DNA from: Nocardia miyunensis NBRC 108239
GTDB lineage: Bacteria; Actinomycetota; Actinomycetes; Mycobacteriales; Mycobacteriaceae
Direction of reading: 5' to 3'
Assembly: GCF_001613065.1 (NCBI RefSeq)
Contig: NZ_BDBQ01000078.1
Coordinates: 1-64,000, forward strand
Length of the DNA stretch: 64,000 nucleotides
A program made the translations under genes and the position numbers. Shown one piece after another: positions 25,201-33,162 of the stretch. The notes below the pieces were generated by a model. The model searched no databases. It was not told where the DNA came from and saw nothing but the letters and a program-made list of their open reading frames with translations. How positions within the stretch are numbered: the stretch's first letter is position 1; each line of letters opens with the position of its first letter.

Positions 25201-25472
25201 CCACACCAGCACATGTTGGTAACCAGCAGAAGCACACTCACTGACGCGATGCGGGCGACTTCACGCCAGCCCGGCCATTTCCATGTGCGGGCGAGCGGGT
25301 GGATCAGGATCGCCGCGACGATGGTCTTGAGCACGAGGAACTGCAGTGGTGTGGCGTGGCTCTGGTAGCCCAGTTTCACCAGAATCGGTTCCGCGTCCGC
25401 GGCGAGCAGCGCCAGCAAGGTCCAGGCCAGGGCCGCGCTTCGGCGTCCATCTGTGCCGGGGGGCGTGGTCAT
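25200..25472 (-). pseudogene. EamA/DMT-type transporter, N-terminal 90 residues only
   Basis: From the ATG at 25472 the sequence has two to three hydrophobic helices of a drug/metabolite-type transporter (AALAWTLLALLAADAEPILV, LQFLVLKTIVAAILIHPLA, ARIASVSVLLLVTNMC) and then runs into the reverse of the Replic_Relax fragment near 25200. A complete EamA protein would be about 300 aa. The start overlaps the stop of the dehydrogenase pseudogene by ATGA, so both belonged to one operon before the deletion. Confidence 0.6.
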
Positions 25473-26340
25473 AGCATCGCGTCGACGATGCCGCAGACAT
25501 CCAGGCCGTCCCAGCCCAGACGGGTCAGTGTGCGTCCGGTTGACAGGAAGTCCTCGCCGCACAGTACCGAGGCGATGTGCACGACCGAATCGAGCATGGG
25601 TGTGGACAGCCCGGCCACCCGTGCGAGCCCGAACAGTGGCACGAGTGTGCAGGGGACGTCTTCGGTCAGGTAGCGGTGGTCGAGGGTGTCGGGTGCGAGG
25701 CTGTGCCGATAGTTCGGCACCGACCGCATGGCGTCCAGCAGCGAGGTCGTTTCGCAGCCGTAGTAGCGTGCCAGCAGCTGGCTCATGGAGATCAGGTTGG
25801 TGTCGTAAGCTGCGGCCACGGTGTGGAATTCGTGTTCCATGCGTTCGAGCAGGGTGATGGTGCGTTCGGTGAAGCCTTCGTAGTAGAACTTGAAGGGTTG
25901 CTGGCGGTCGACCTGGTTGGCGTTGGCGATCATGGTGACCGGGTGGCACAGGGCACCGAAGTCGGTGAGGCCACCGATCCCGCGAGTTTGCCGCTGAACA
26001 GGACGAGCGTGTGCTGTTCGCTCAGATGCGGACCCAGCCGCGCCACCACCTCGGGATACGCACCGGTCGGGGTGGTCAGGAAGATCGTGGTGCACTCGGT
26101 GGCGGCGCGCCAGTCCTCGGTGATGGCCTGCAGGGGATAGACGCCTTCCAAGCGGCCGATCGCGCGCACCGTCCGCGTCCGTCGAATCGGACCCGTCTTG
26201 GCCGCATCGCGCACCAGCAGGCGGACGCCGTAGCCCTCGGCCGACAGCCACGCGGCAAGAGCGCGCGCCGAGCCGCCGCCGACGACAGCGATCTGCTCGG
26301 TGCGCGGTGTTGGCGAATCAGACTCCCCGGGCCGCGTCAT
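25469..26340 (-). pseudogene. Octopine/nopaline dehydrogenase-family protein, frameshifted with internal deletion
   Basis: The 5' part (26340 down to about 25975) has a Rossmann start, QIAVVGGGSARALAAWLSAE, and continues to LVLFSGKLAG. A second frame then picks up at GGLTDFGALCHPVTMIANAN and runs to the stop at 25469 through FKFYYEGFTERTITLLERME and FGLARVAGLSTPMLD, the helical C-terminal domain of opine-type dehydrogenases. About 60-90 middle residues expected in the family are missing at the junction. So the enzyme is inactive. It would have reduced an imine between an amino acid and a keto acid, or a related compound. Confidence 0.65.
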
Positions 26341-26517
26341 GAGAAGCCTCTGCTTTTCCTGCTCCCGTACCGATGCCCAGGAATCCCCGCCGGTTCAGCG
26401 GCGGGTGGGCAAACCGGCTGGACGACATGGATTTCTCCCGGTGAATTGTGCGAAAAGGGTTGTGACAGATCGGAACCCGCGTCCGGACGTTTGCCTGTGG
26501 AAGCGCGGGAGGACCTG

Positions 26518-26961
26518 TCAGACCCGCAGGATCGACAATTCGGCCAGGGACGGCACAGTCCAGGGTGGCGGCCGCTCACGATACGTGTGCCCGAGCAGGG
26601 CCTTGAACCGGCTCACCGCCACCGACGCAGTCCCCGACCACGCGAGCACGACGAGACCGATCACGATCGCTGTCGCCGAGAGGATGAATTCGCACGCATG
26701 CATCGCACCGGGGCAGGACATGTCGTGGCCGATGAAGGCTGCCGGGCCGGGCCCCGGCGAGGGTGCGACGATCGAGTGCTCGGGCATGATCCGGTGCGTA
26801 TCGGCGCAGATCGAGAACACCCCGGCGTGCATGGCCGCGACACCGAATACCAGCAGCAACAATCCCAGTAACCGGGTTCGCCCGGATACCGCAGACAGCA
26901 CACGCTGTTCGCCCACGACGTCATGATACGGACACCCGAAACCCGCCCCTACCACGCACAA
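26518..26961 (-). CDS. DUF6153-like small membrane protein
   Basis: A 147-aa protein with a transmembrane helix near residues 30-50 (RLLGLLLLVFGVAAMHAGVF), a loop with HDMSCPGAMHAC, a second helix (CEFILSATAIVIGLVVLAWSG) and a hydrophilic tail. This arrangement fits the DUF6153 family, often found near metal or stress genes, with His/Cys residues in the outer loop. The true start may be the GTG at 26919 rather than 26961. Function unknown; no partner gene is intact beside it. Confidence 0.55.
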   Translation of the reverse strand: MCVVGAGFGCPYHDVVGEQRVLSAVSGRTRLLGLLLLVFGVAAMHAGVFSICADTHRIMPEHSIVAPSPGPGPAAFIGHDMSCPGAMHACEFILSATAIVIGLVVLAWSGTASVAVSRFKALLGHTYRERPPPWTVPSLAELSILRV

Positions 26962-27105
26962 GGCACGAATCCGGGACTGGTCCCCACGGAATCAGGCTCA
27001 CGCAGAGCCGCTGCGGGCACGAGGCCAGCGGCAGTGCCTCGCGCCCAGCCGGTGGGATAGATGATTCGAGTTCCCTGGCGTGCTCAGCCTCGAGTGGGAT
27101 GGCAG

Positions 27106-27268
27106 CTAACGGTGCCCGCCCGGCAGGTGCCAGTGATGGTCACCGAGCGCCGCCGTTTCCGAGGCGCCGTCGGCGAAGATGATCTGACCGGTCACGAAGC
27201 GGTTGTCTGCGCTGGCCAGCCAGCAGATTAGCTGAGCGACCCATTCCGGGTGACCCGGGAAACCCCGC
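27106..27268 (-). pseudogene. C-terminal fragment of a short-chain dehydrogenase (SDR)
   Basis: The minus strand reads FPGHPEWVAQLICWLASADN, RFVTGQIIFADGASE and ends GDHHWHLPGGHR before a TAG stop. This is the standard end of a classical SDR (loop before helix alpha-G, the VTGQ..ADGG strand). The rest of the gene is absent on the right, where the YcxB-like gene's flank begins. It is a recombination remnant. Confidence 0.6.
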
Positions 27269-27346
27269 CGAACGGTTGCGGCGCAGCGCTTTCGACGGTC
27301 ATGTGCACGTTCTCGCCGGTGAGTATGTAGGCGGCTGCGCGGACAA

Positions 27347-27922
27347 CTACGGGTATCCGCTGATCTTCAGTCCGGTTTCGGACAGCCTTTTCAGTACCGA
27401 GTCGGGGAATAGCTCACGCGGGATCACGTGGAACATCGGCGACCGCAATCGGATGACAATCACGGAACCGCGCACCTCGAGCCGTCCGATGTCGGCGTGG
27501 TACAGCCTGAAATATGTTGTCGGCGAGGCGAAATCGGCCGCTTCCGCGCCATGGCGGGCAGTCGAGACTGCGCCGTCTGCATAGGATCTGCCGAGCCGCT
27601 GCTCGAATACTTTCTCTGTCTGTTGTGTCTGCACCCAGGAGCGCCAGGCAATGATCAAGACGGTAAACAATGCGAGCAGGGCGCCGCCCTCGCCCCAGGC
27701 AGCGCTGGCCAAGGCGATGATAGTCACGGCGTAGGCCATCAACCACGCGAGGCGTCGCAGCTGAAACGTCATGTAGCGCACGTAGGTTCGGGACAGCTGC
27801 CCTGCGGTGTCGGGCCCTGCGGTGAAAGTCGCAGTCGGATCATTCAGCGTGGGAAATGCGGGTAGGGGCCTGTCCGGGTGTGCCGAGTTCGCCTCTGGCA
27901 GCGGGGGATCTGTCATGCGCAT
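27347..27922 (-). CDS. YcxB-like membrane protein
   Basis: About 191 aa from the ATG at 27922 (27916 is an alternative). Two hydrophobic helices sit near the middle (LAWLMAYAVTIIALASAAW and GGALLALFTVLIIAW), followed by an amphipathic stretch and a C-terminal beta-rich domain with MFHVIPRELFPDSVLKRL, the YcxB-type ending. The N-terminus is a proline-rich cytoplasmic tail. No ribosome-binding site is convincing, and it stands alone. Function unknown. Confidence 0.6.
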   Translation of the reverse strand: MRMTDPPLPEANSAHPDRPLPAFPTLNDPTATFTAGPDTAGQLSRTYVRYMTFQLRRLAWLMAYAVTIIALASAAWGEGGALLALFTVLIIAWRSWVQTQQTEKVFEQRLGRSYADGAVSTARHGAEAADFASPTTYFRLYHADIGRLEVRGSVIVIRLRSPMFHVIPRELFPDSVLKRLSETGLKISGYP

Positions 27923-28043
27923 GGATTTTAACCCGGCTGATACCGACGATCGGGCGTATCCGCGTAATACGGTGACCACTATCGGTCCGGTCAATCCCCG
28001 ACTAGCACAAAAACAGTGGATTGCAGTGTCGCTGAACAGCGCC

Positions 28044-28218
28044 GGTGACCACTACACCCTGCGCACAGTGACACCCATCGTCTGTGGCGCCAGCTGAGGC
28101 GCAGCCAGCCCACCACAGCGGTGACAACTGCAACCTGCAAACCGTGACAACTACGATCTGCAACCTCTAACGAAGCAAAAGGCCAGCTCGCCTCACCGGT
28201 GACAACCAAAACCTGTCG
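28044..28218. repeat. Array of degenerate GTGACAAC repeats
   Basis: Five to six imperfect copies of a motif close to GGTGACAACTACAACCTGCAA: 28044-28064, 28066-28086, 28119-28140, 28142-28163 and 28196-28217, with GGTGACC-containing partial copies near 27970 and 28241. All point the same way; spacing varies between 23 and 54 bases. The array sits between two truncated-gene zones. It could be a set of binding sites (iterons or transposase sites) of an element end. Confidence 0.6.
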
Positions 28219-28320
28219 TCACACCGAAACTGTGGGGAAGGGTGACAGCTGGTGACCGCGCGTCGCGGCGATTCGGCTGCCATGACGCCGGATCAGGCGA
28301 TCAAGCTGCTTGCCGTCCGA

Positions 28321-28485
28321 TTATTGGGCCGGGAGGAGGAACCGGATCGGCCACCAGTACGGGTAACTGCCGGGCGCGGTCTCGGCCTGTGGCGCGATCA
28401 GCGCGACCTCGTCCTCGATCTCGGTAACCGCGAAGACTTGGTCGCTGTCGGCGGACGTTTTGACCAGGTCACCAATTTCGATCAC
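28321..28485 (-). CDS. Small hypothetical protein (54 aa)
   Basis: A 54-residue frame from a GTG at 28485: VIEIGDLVKTSADSDQVFAV, a middle acidic part, then PYWWPIRFLLPAQ and a TAA stop. Composition and codon use look like coding sequence: balanced charges, a small beta-barrel-like pattern (SH3-like, as in short VKT..F.V proteins) and an aromatic end. No ribosome-binding site is clear and the frame just upstream is the decayed ligase, so it may be new or itself a fragment. Confidence 0.4.
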   Translation of the reverse strand: MIEIGDLVKTSADSDQVFAVTEIEDEVALIAPQAETAPGSYPYWWPIRFLLPAQ

Positions 28486-28633
28486 GTGTCAACAATATCG
28501 GCCCGGTTCACGCTTCCGTGCGGGCAATCTCGAGTCCCAACCGCACACCACCGCGCCCAGTGGCGGCATCCGGTCGGATCCCGGTGCGAGAACATCCGAA
28601 GCCCGGTCAGCAACATCCGATGCCAATGAATGA

Positions 28634-28943
28634 TCAGCTCGGCCACCCGATCTCGGTGACGTCGACGTCGCTGCGGACGCCTTTGAACGAGGGCTGGCGC
28701 AGCACGCCGTATGGAGTTGGTTCGTTTCAGCACGATGCCCTCCAGCCCGGCATCCGCCGCGATCCGCGGCATCCGCTCGGGATCTTCACCGATCCACGTC
28801 GGCGGCACGCGTATCGGTCCGCCATCGAGGTGCAGTTCGTCCAGGCGTTCGCGGCGTTCGAGATAGGGCAGGTCCATGACCGATTCCGCAGCGATTTCCA
28901 GAACGTCGAACACGAAATAACGCACCGGCACCGCTGCCCGCAA
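28634..28943 (-). pseudogene. ATP-dependent DNA ligase remnant with internal deletion
   Basis: From 28943 the frame reads VRYFVFDVLEIAAESVMDLP, WIGEDPERMPRIAADAGLEG and then EGIVLKR, motif IV of the nucleotidyl-transfer domain of actinobacterial LigC/LigD-type ligases. Directly after KRTNSI the frame shifts and joins YGVLRQPSFKGVRSDVDVTE followed by IGWPS and a stop, the end of the OB-fold domain. Most of the OB fold is deleted, and the N-terminus with the lysine nucleophile is missing. Confidence 0.65.
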
Positions 28944-29135
28944 TGCGGTGGACGGGCGTGTGCCGAGTCGGCGCTGGAGTCGGCCGAAGTTCAGAGCGCT
29001 TTATCTCCAGTTGTCAATGCAACTCCCTGATTGAGCCGCAATTAGCGAAGAGGCACGTGAGTTACGTCGACGTAGGTGCGGTGACAGCTCGGGTGGGTCG
29101 TGGCCTGATGTCGGTCGGGGTTTTCGGGGTTGCAT

Positions 29136-29153
29136 CCTGTACCTGGGTACAGG
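29136..29153. promoter_or_regulatory. MerR-type operator
   Basis: An 18-bp palindrome, CCTGTACC-TG-GGTACAGG, 15 bases before the ATG at 29168. MerR-family activators bind such GC-rich dyads inside promoters with long spacers. The gene it controls is followed by a truncated merR gene, which fits an autoregulated pair. Confidence 0.65.
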
Positions 29154-29167
29154 CTTACCGTTGCGGC

Positions 29168-29512
29168 ATGACGATTTCGCCTGCTGAGGGCAATTGGGTA
29201 CCGGATGCGTGCACGCTGCCGACGGTCGAGCAGCCGATCCGGGTCGCCGAGTTCGGCCGCTTCTTCGCCGAGTCGGTGCGGCGCCCCCGCCGCTCGGCAC
29301 CCACGGTGCTGGAGGTGGTGGCAGACCCCGGTGCCGAGCCGGTCGCCCGGGATCTTGCCGCGCGCGAGTCGAGGTGTTGCTCGTTCTTCGGGTTCGAGTT
29401 CGCTTCCACTGATGCCGAACTGGTGATGCAGGTCGGTGTCCCCGATGTCTACGTCGGGGTGCTCGACGCCTTCGCTGGGCGCGTGGAGGCCGCGAGCGGC
29501 GGCAACCGATGA
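29168..29512 (+). CDS. Conserved hypothetical protein next to merR
   Basis: A 114-aa acidic protein from the ATG at 29168. The visible marker is AARESRCCSFFGFEF, a Cys-Cys motif followed by a beta-strand-like stretch, and ELVMQVGVPDVYVGVLDAF near the end. Proteins of this type are often paired with MerR regulators and may bind a metal or redox cofactor through the CC pair. It overlaps the following merR start by four bases (ATGA) and has a MerR operator in front. Confidence 0.6.
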   Translation: MTISPAEGNWVPDACTLPTVEQPIRVAEFGRFFAESVRRPRRSAPTVLEVVADPGAEPVARDLAARESRCCSFFGFEFASTDAELVMQVGVPDVYVGVLDAFAGRVEAASGGNR

Positions 29513-29772
29513 GCGCCGGTTTACGCACGAGCGAACTGGCCGCTGCAGCGGGCGTGAACACCCAGACCTTGCGCTATTACGAGCGTCGGGGTTTGCTGGC
29601 CGAGCCGGACCGCACTCTCGGCGGGCACCGGGTATATCACGATCAGGCGCTCACGGTGTTGCGGGGAAGGCGTTTCGGCCGTCCGGCCTGCGCCCAGCTG
29701 CGGCTGATGTGGGGAGCCGGGCCGGTGTTCGCACCGGCCTGGTTGCTGGTTATCCGCCCGTGTCGACGTTGA
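29509..29772 (+). pseudogene. MerR-family regulator, truncated after the DNA-binding domain
   Basis: The N-terminal MerR helix-turn-helix is intact: RTSELAAAAGVNTQTLRYYE, RRGLLAEPDRT, GGHRVYHDQALTVLR. After about residue 53 the normal dimerisation coiled coil and sensor region are replaced by unrelated residues (GRRFGRPACAQLRLMWGAG...), and the frame runs into the end of the GntR gene on the other strand. The stub is 87 aa, where MerR proteins are usually 120-160. It probably cannot respond to its effector. Confidence 0.7.
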
Positions 29773-30514
29773 CTTCGAGCGGGATGACGTCGCTGCGCAC
29801 CCAGGTGTCGTAGACGTCGTACCGGTCGCCACCAGGGGTCCAGGAGGTGGATTGGATGTGCAGGAGCGGGGTCGAGGCTGTGACTCCCAATGCGGCCGCG
29901 ATCTCCGGCGTCGGCGCCACCGCACGGATCGCGCGGTGGGCGCCGCCGAGGGTGTAGCCCGCGTTCGCGAGAAGCTCGCTGAGCGAGGCCCGGCCCTCGA
30001 GTACTTCCTGTGCCGAGGCCACCACCGGGACGAGATCGGGTGGGCTGTAGTTGACGCTGTAGAGCGCGGGGACGCCGTCGAGCGAGCGCAGCCGGGTCAG
30101 CCGATAGCCCGCGGTGTTCTGCGCCACCTGCAGTGCCTGACATGCGTAGTCGGGCAGGATGGTCGGACCGTGACTCAGCACCGTGGTCGTCACCGAGCGA
30201 TTCTGGTGGCCGATCGCGTTCTCCAGAAACCCTTCCGGGCCCTGGATCACCCAGCCGCGCTCGGCGCTGGGTTCGCTGGCGAAGACCCCGCGCCCGGGTA
30301 CCCGGTTCGCCAGTCCACGCGATTCGAGCAACTGGAGCGCCTGACGGACGGTGGCCCGGGACAGACCGAACTCGGTGCACAGCTCGTTCTCGCTCGGGAG
30401 TCGCTCCCCGTGCGCGATCGTTCCGCTGGCCAGGCGCCGCTCGAGCGCCGCGAACAGCTGTTGGTAATAGGGGGTCGACGACTGGCGATCGATCGCATCG
30501 GTGGCCGCTACCAC
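29750..30514 (-). CDS. GntR/HutC-family regulator of the polyol locus
   Basis: A 254-aa regulator. The N-terminal winged helix reads TPYYQQLFAALERRLASGTI to LSRATVRQALQLLESRGLAN, followed by a UTRA ligand-binding domain with YRLTRLRSLDGVPALYSVNY. HutC-type UTRA domains bind small sugar or carboxylate effectors. A palindromic operator lies 50 bases upstream of its start, and another group lies between dhaK and the aldolase gene, so it should repress both its own gene and the catabolic genes. Its 3' end overlaps the truncated merR by 23 bases. Confidence 0.9.
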   Translation of the reverse strand: MVAATDAIDRQSSTPYYQQLFAALERRLASGTIAHGERLPSENELCTEFGLSRATVRQALQLLESRGLANRVPGRGVFASEPSAERGWVIQGPEGFLENAIGHQNRSVTTTVLSHGPTILPDYACQALQVAQNTAGYRLTRLRSLDGVPALYSVNYSPPDLVPVVASAQEVLEGRASLSELLANAGYTLGGAHRAIRAVAPTPEIAAALGVTASTPLLHIQSTSWTPGGDRYDVYDTWVRSDVIPLEVNVDTGG

Positions 30515-30563
30515 ACGTACTCCCTCCCGTAGTTCGCAACGATCGCATTCGAGTCTAATCGTC

Positions 30564-30578
30564 CGTACGGTCCGTACG
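30564..30578. promoter_or_regulatory. GntR operator upstream of the regulator gene
   Basis: CGTACGG-T-CCGTACG, a perfect 15-bp palindrome 50 bases before the gntR start and just after the dhaL stop. Its TCCGTAC core recurs in related form (GTACTGT/TGTACGTAC) between dhaK and the aldolase gene. This supports autoregulation. Confidence 0.6.
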
Positions 30579-30581
30579 AAG

Positions 30582-31250
30582 TCAGCCGATCCAGCTCGTG
30601 TCGACTGTCACAGGATTCTCCCCGACCGCCGCGAACGCCGACTGGAGAACCAGTGCCGCCGCTGCCGCGCCGGGGTCGGGCACGCCGCGCGCCACATCGC
30701 CGACGTAGCTCGCACGTCCGCGCTTGGCGACCAGCTCGGCCGTGCTCAACGCTCCTGCCACGGCGGCGCGTGCCGTTGCCGCAAGCACTTCGGCAGGCTC
30801 GGCCGCTGCAGCGATCAGCGATTCCAACGTGCGGGCGGCGGGGCTGAGCGCGTCCACCATCGTCTTGTGCCCGACCTGTGCCTTGCCGTAGCGCTGCACG
30901 GTCGCGAGGCCGGCGCTCAAACCCGCCGAAAGCTCGGCCAGCGTGGGCTCGGGGGCCTCGCAGCAGCGTGCCAGCTCGCGGAAGAACATTCCGAACAGCG
31001 GCCCGCTCGTCCCTCCGGTTCCGAGGAAACCGCGCGATACGGCCGTGAGCCAGCCCCGGTAGTCCCGCGGCGGCTCAGCGTCGATGTTCTCCTGCGCGCG
31101 GCGCAGGGCCGCGGCGATATTGGCGCCGAAATCGCCGTCTCCGGACCGCCGGTCCAGATCGGCGAGCGCCTCGGTGCGTTCGACGAACGTCGCGAACAGA
31201 GTTTCGACCCAGCGCCGGCCGAAGCCGTGTGGAAGTGGTGTATCGGTCAT
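30582..31250 (-). CDS. dhaL: Dihydroxyacetone-kinase-type subunit DhaL
   Basis: A 222-aa DhaL/ADP- or ATP-binding subunit. LDRRSGDGDFGANIAAALRR carries the GD.D metal/nucleotide ligands; GTGGTSGPLFGMFFRELAR, VGHKTMVDALSPA and GRASYVGDVARGVPDPGA are the conserved DhaL loops. It donates phosphate to the ketone bound covalently in DhaK. The chosen ATG at 31250 lies 11 bases after the dhaK stop. No DhaM (PTS) gene is present, so an ATP-dependent reaction is likely. The substrate may be dihydroxyacetone or a C4 ketose such as erythrulose. Confidence 0.93.
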   Translation of the reverse strand: MTDTPLPHGFGRRWVETLFATFVERTEALADLDRRSGDGDFGANIAAALRRAQENIDAEPPRDYRGWLTAVSRGFLGTGGTSGPLFGMFFRELARCCEAPEPTLAELSAGLSAGLATVQRYGKAQVGHKTMVDALSPAARTLESLIAAAAEPAEVLAATARAAVAGALSTAELVAKRGRASYVGDVARGVPDPGAAAAALVLQSAFAAVGENPVTVDTSWIG

Positions 31251-31261
31251 GGCAGGTCCCT

Positions 31262-32254
31262 TCACCAGGTCCAGGCAGGGGTGCGCACGGGCGCTTCCCA
31301 CAGAGGTATCAGGTCGGTATCAGCGGGCAGCAGGGTGAGTGAAAGTCCGACCATGTCGAGCGAGGTCACGTAGTTGCCTGCCAGCGAGCCGGCGATGGCG
31401 ATGCCGCGGTCTGCAAGAATCCGGTGCACCGCGCGGGCGGCGACGCCGATCTCGATCGGGTACGTGCCGCCGAGACCGTTGACGATCGCGATGACCGACG
31501 ATCCCCGCGTCAGCCCCAGGTCCGTGACCAGCGGGTCGATCAGCAGGGCTGTCAATGCGTCGGCGTCGGCGAACCGCACGCGACCGGTGCCTCGTTCGCC
31601 GTGGACCCCGACCCCCAACTCGACCTCGTCCATGCCCAGCGTGAAAGCCGGCTCGGTCGCACCGGGATGGGTGCCCGCGCTGAGCGCGAAGGCGAGTGTG
31701 CGAGAGTTGCGTGCTACGCGTCGGCCCAGTTCGGCCACCTCGCCGAGTTCGGCGCCCGCTTCGGCGCTCGCGCCGCAGATCTTCTCCACGGCGAGCACCG
31801 CGGCCGTCCCGCGGCGGCCCGGCCCGTCGTCGTTCTGCGTGGCGAGATCGTCGTCCACGAGTACGACCTCGGTCTCGACCGCATCGTTGCCCGCGAGCTC
31901 ACTGGCGATCTGAAAGTTGAGCACGTCCCCGGTGTAGTTCTTGACGATCTGAACCACACCGCGGCTGGAGTCGGCCGCGACGGTGCCCTCGTGGACTTGC
32001 AGGGCGGTCGGGCTGGCGAACACCGCGCCGGGCACCGCCACGTCCAGCATGCCGGTGCCGACGAAACCGGCATGCAGCGGCTCGTGTCCCGCCCCGCCGC
32101 CCGAGACCAGCCCGACCTTGTCCCGCGCGGGAGTCGCCCGGGTGACGATCCCGGCCCGCGGGTCGTAGGCGATCAGGGTGGGATGAGTGAGTGCCAGGCC
32201 TTCCAATGCCTCCGCGGAGGCATCTTCGGGCCGGTTCAGGATCTGACGACGCAC
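31262..32254 (-). CDS. dhaK: Dihydroxyacetone-kinase-type subunit DhaK
   Basis: A 330-aa DhaK subunit that binds the ketone covalently to a histidine. GLVSGGGAGHEPLHAGFVGTG is the start of the substrate pocket (motif cited to 20 residues: GLVSGGGAGHEPLHAGFVGT), and GVGVHGERGTGR carries the hemiaminal histidine. Start: a GTG at 32254 with AAGGAG nine bases upstream; upstream ATG codons have no ribosome-binding site and lie in the promoter. The gene is divergent from the aldolase gene. With dhaL it forms the kinase; the C-terminus is normal. Confidence 0.93.
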   Translation of the reverse strand: MRRQILNRPEDASAEALEGLALTHPTLIAYDPRAGIVTRATPARDKVGLVSGGGAGHEPLHAGFVGTGMLDVAVPGAVFASPTALQVHEGTVAADSSRGVVQIVKNYTGDVLNFQIASELAGNDAVETEVVLVDDDLATQNDDGPGRRGTAAVLAVEKICGASAEAGAELGEVAELGRRVARNSRTLAFALSAGTHPGATEPAFTLGMDEVELGVGVHGERGTGRVRFADADALTALLIDPLVTDLGLTRGSSVIAIVNGLGGTYPIEIGVAARAVHRILADRGIAIAGSLAGNYVTSLDMVGLSLTLLPADTDLIPLWEAPVRTPAWTW

Positions 32255-32301
32255 GTCGCTGTTCTCCTTCGATCGACTGTTGACGAGTACAACTCCAGCT
32301 C

Positions 32302-32333
32302 GTACTGTATGGACAGTACAGTCTGTACGTACA
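32302..32333. promoter_or_regulatory. Divergent promoter with GntR-type palindromes (dhaK / aldolase)
   Basis: GTACTGT-ATGG-ACAGTAC (32302-32319), then TGTACGTACA (32324-32333). The region lies midway between the dhaK start (32254) and the aldolase start (32355) and should control both directions. The GTAC cores match the palindrome near gntR. Confidence 0.6.
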
Positions 32334-32354
32334 ATACGGAAGGCGGAATTTGGC

Positions 32355-33137
32355 ATGTCCATGGAGTACCGGATGCGGCGGACGCTACCGAGCGATCGCG
32401 TCGCGATCATCGTGCCTGTCGACCACGGCCTGATCTTCAATCGGATCGCCGGGTTGGAAACCCCCTCGGCTCCCTTCGAGACGTGGGGCTCGCAGGATGT
32501 CACCGGCTTCATGATGACGCCCGGTCAGGTGAAGCAGACCGAGCGCTTCTTCGCCCGCAACCCGCACCTGACGCGAGTGCTCACCGTCGACACCTACTAC
32601 GACTACACCCAGCTCGATGGTGGTGGCTCCCATAAGCTGATCACCACGGTCGAGGAGGCCGTGCGCCTGGGCGTCGACGCGGTGAAGATGCTGTTCCCGT
32701 GGAACATGTCCAACGCGGAGCGGGCCGCGCTGTGCGACCGCGTCGGCAAGGTCGTCGCCGCGTGCGACGCGTGGGATATTCCGCTGGTGCTCGAGCCGGT
32801 GCTCATCGGCGCCCCACGGACCGAAGAGGTCATCGAGGAGGAGGAGAAGATCGCGCGGATCGCCTACGACCTCGGCGCCCACATCATCAAGATCGCGTTC
32901 CCCGGTGAGGAGCGCACCCGGCGCCTGATCGAAGAGCTGAAGGTGCCACTGGTGATCGCGGGCGGCCCGCTGTCGGGCGACCCGGCGGATACGGTGGATG
33001 CGGTAGCGCAGACCATCCGCGCCGGTGCGCGCGGCGTGATCGTCGGGCGCAACATCTGGCAGCGTGAGCGCACCGAGGGTGAGAAAGTGCTCGCCGAGAT
33101 TGCGACGCTCACGCACAGCGTCGGTTTCACCGACTGA
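32355..33137 (+). CDS. DeoC/LacD-type sugar-phosphate aldolase (class I)
   Basis: A 260-aa TIM-barrel aldolase of the DeoC/FbaB/LacD clan. The sequence shows VAIIVPVDHGLIFN near the start, VDAVKMLFPWN in the middle (strand with the lysine-bearing loop), DIPLVLEPVL, then AHIIKIAFPGEER, whose lysine is the likely Schiff-base residue, and VPLVIAGGPLSGDPADT for phosphate binding. The family cleaves ketose phosphates to DHAP or glyceraldehyde phosphate plus an aldehyde. ATG at 32355 is preceded by GGAAGG; a second ATG two codons later is possible. It starts the plus-strand half of the locus. Confidence 0.88.
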   Translation: MSMEYRMRRTLPSDRVAIIVPVDHGLIFNRIAGLETPSAPFETWGSQDVTGFMMTPGQVKQTERFFARNPHLTRVLTVDTYYDYTQLDGGGSHKLITTVEEAVRLGVDAVKMLFPWNMSNAERAALCDRVGKVVAACDAWDIPLVLEPVLIGAPRTEEVIEEEEKIARIAYDLGAHIIKIAFPGEERTRRLIEELKVPLVIAGGPLSGDPADTVDAVAQTIRAGARGVIVGRNIWQRERTEGEKVLAEIATLTHSVGFTD

Positions 33138-33162
33138 CCACCGGCGAAGGGAGGTGACGAAT

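Noticed and set aside
28044..28218. CRISPR array
   Set aside because: Repeats are degenerate, spacing varies from 23 to 54 bases, and no cas gene is present.
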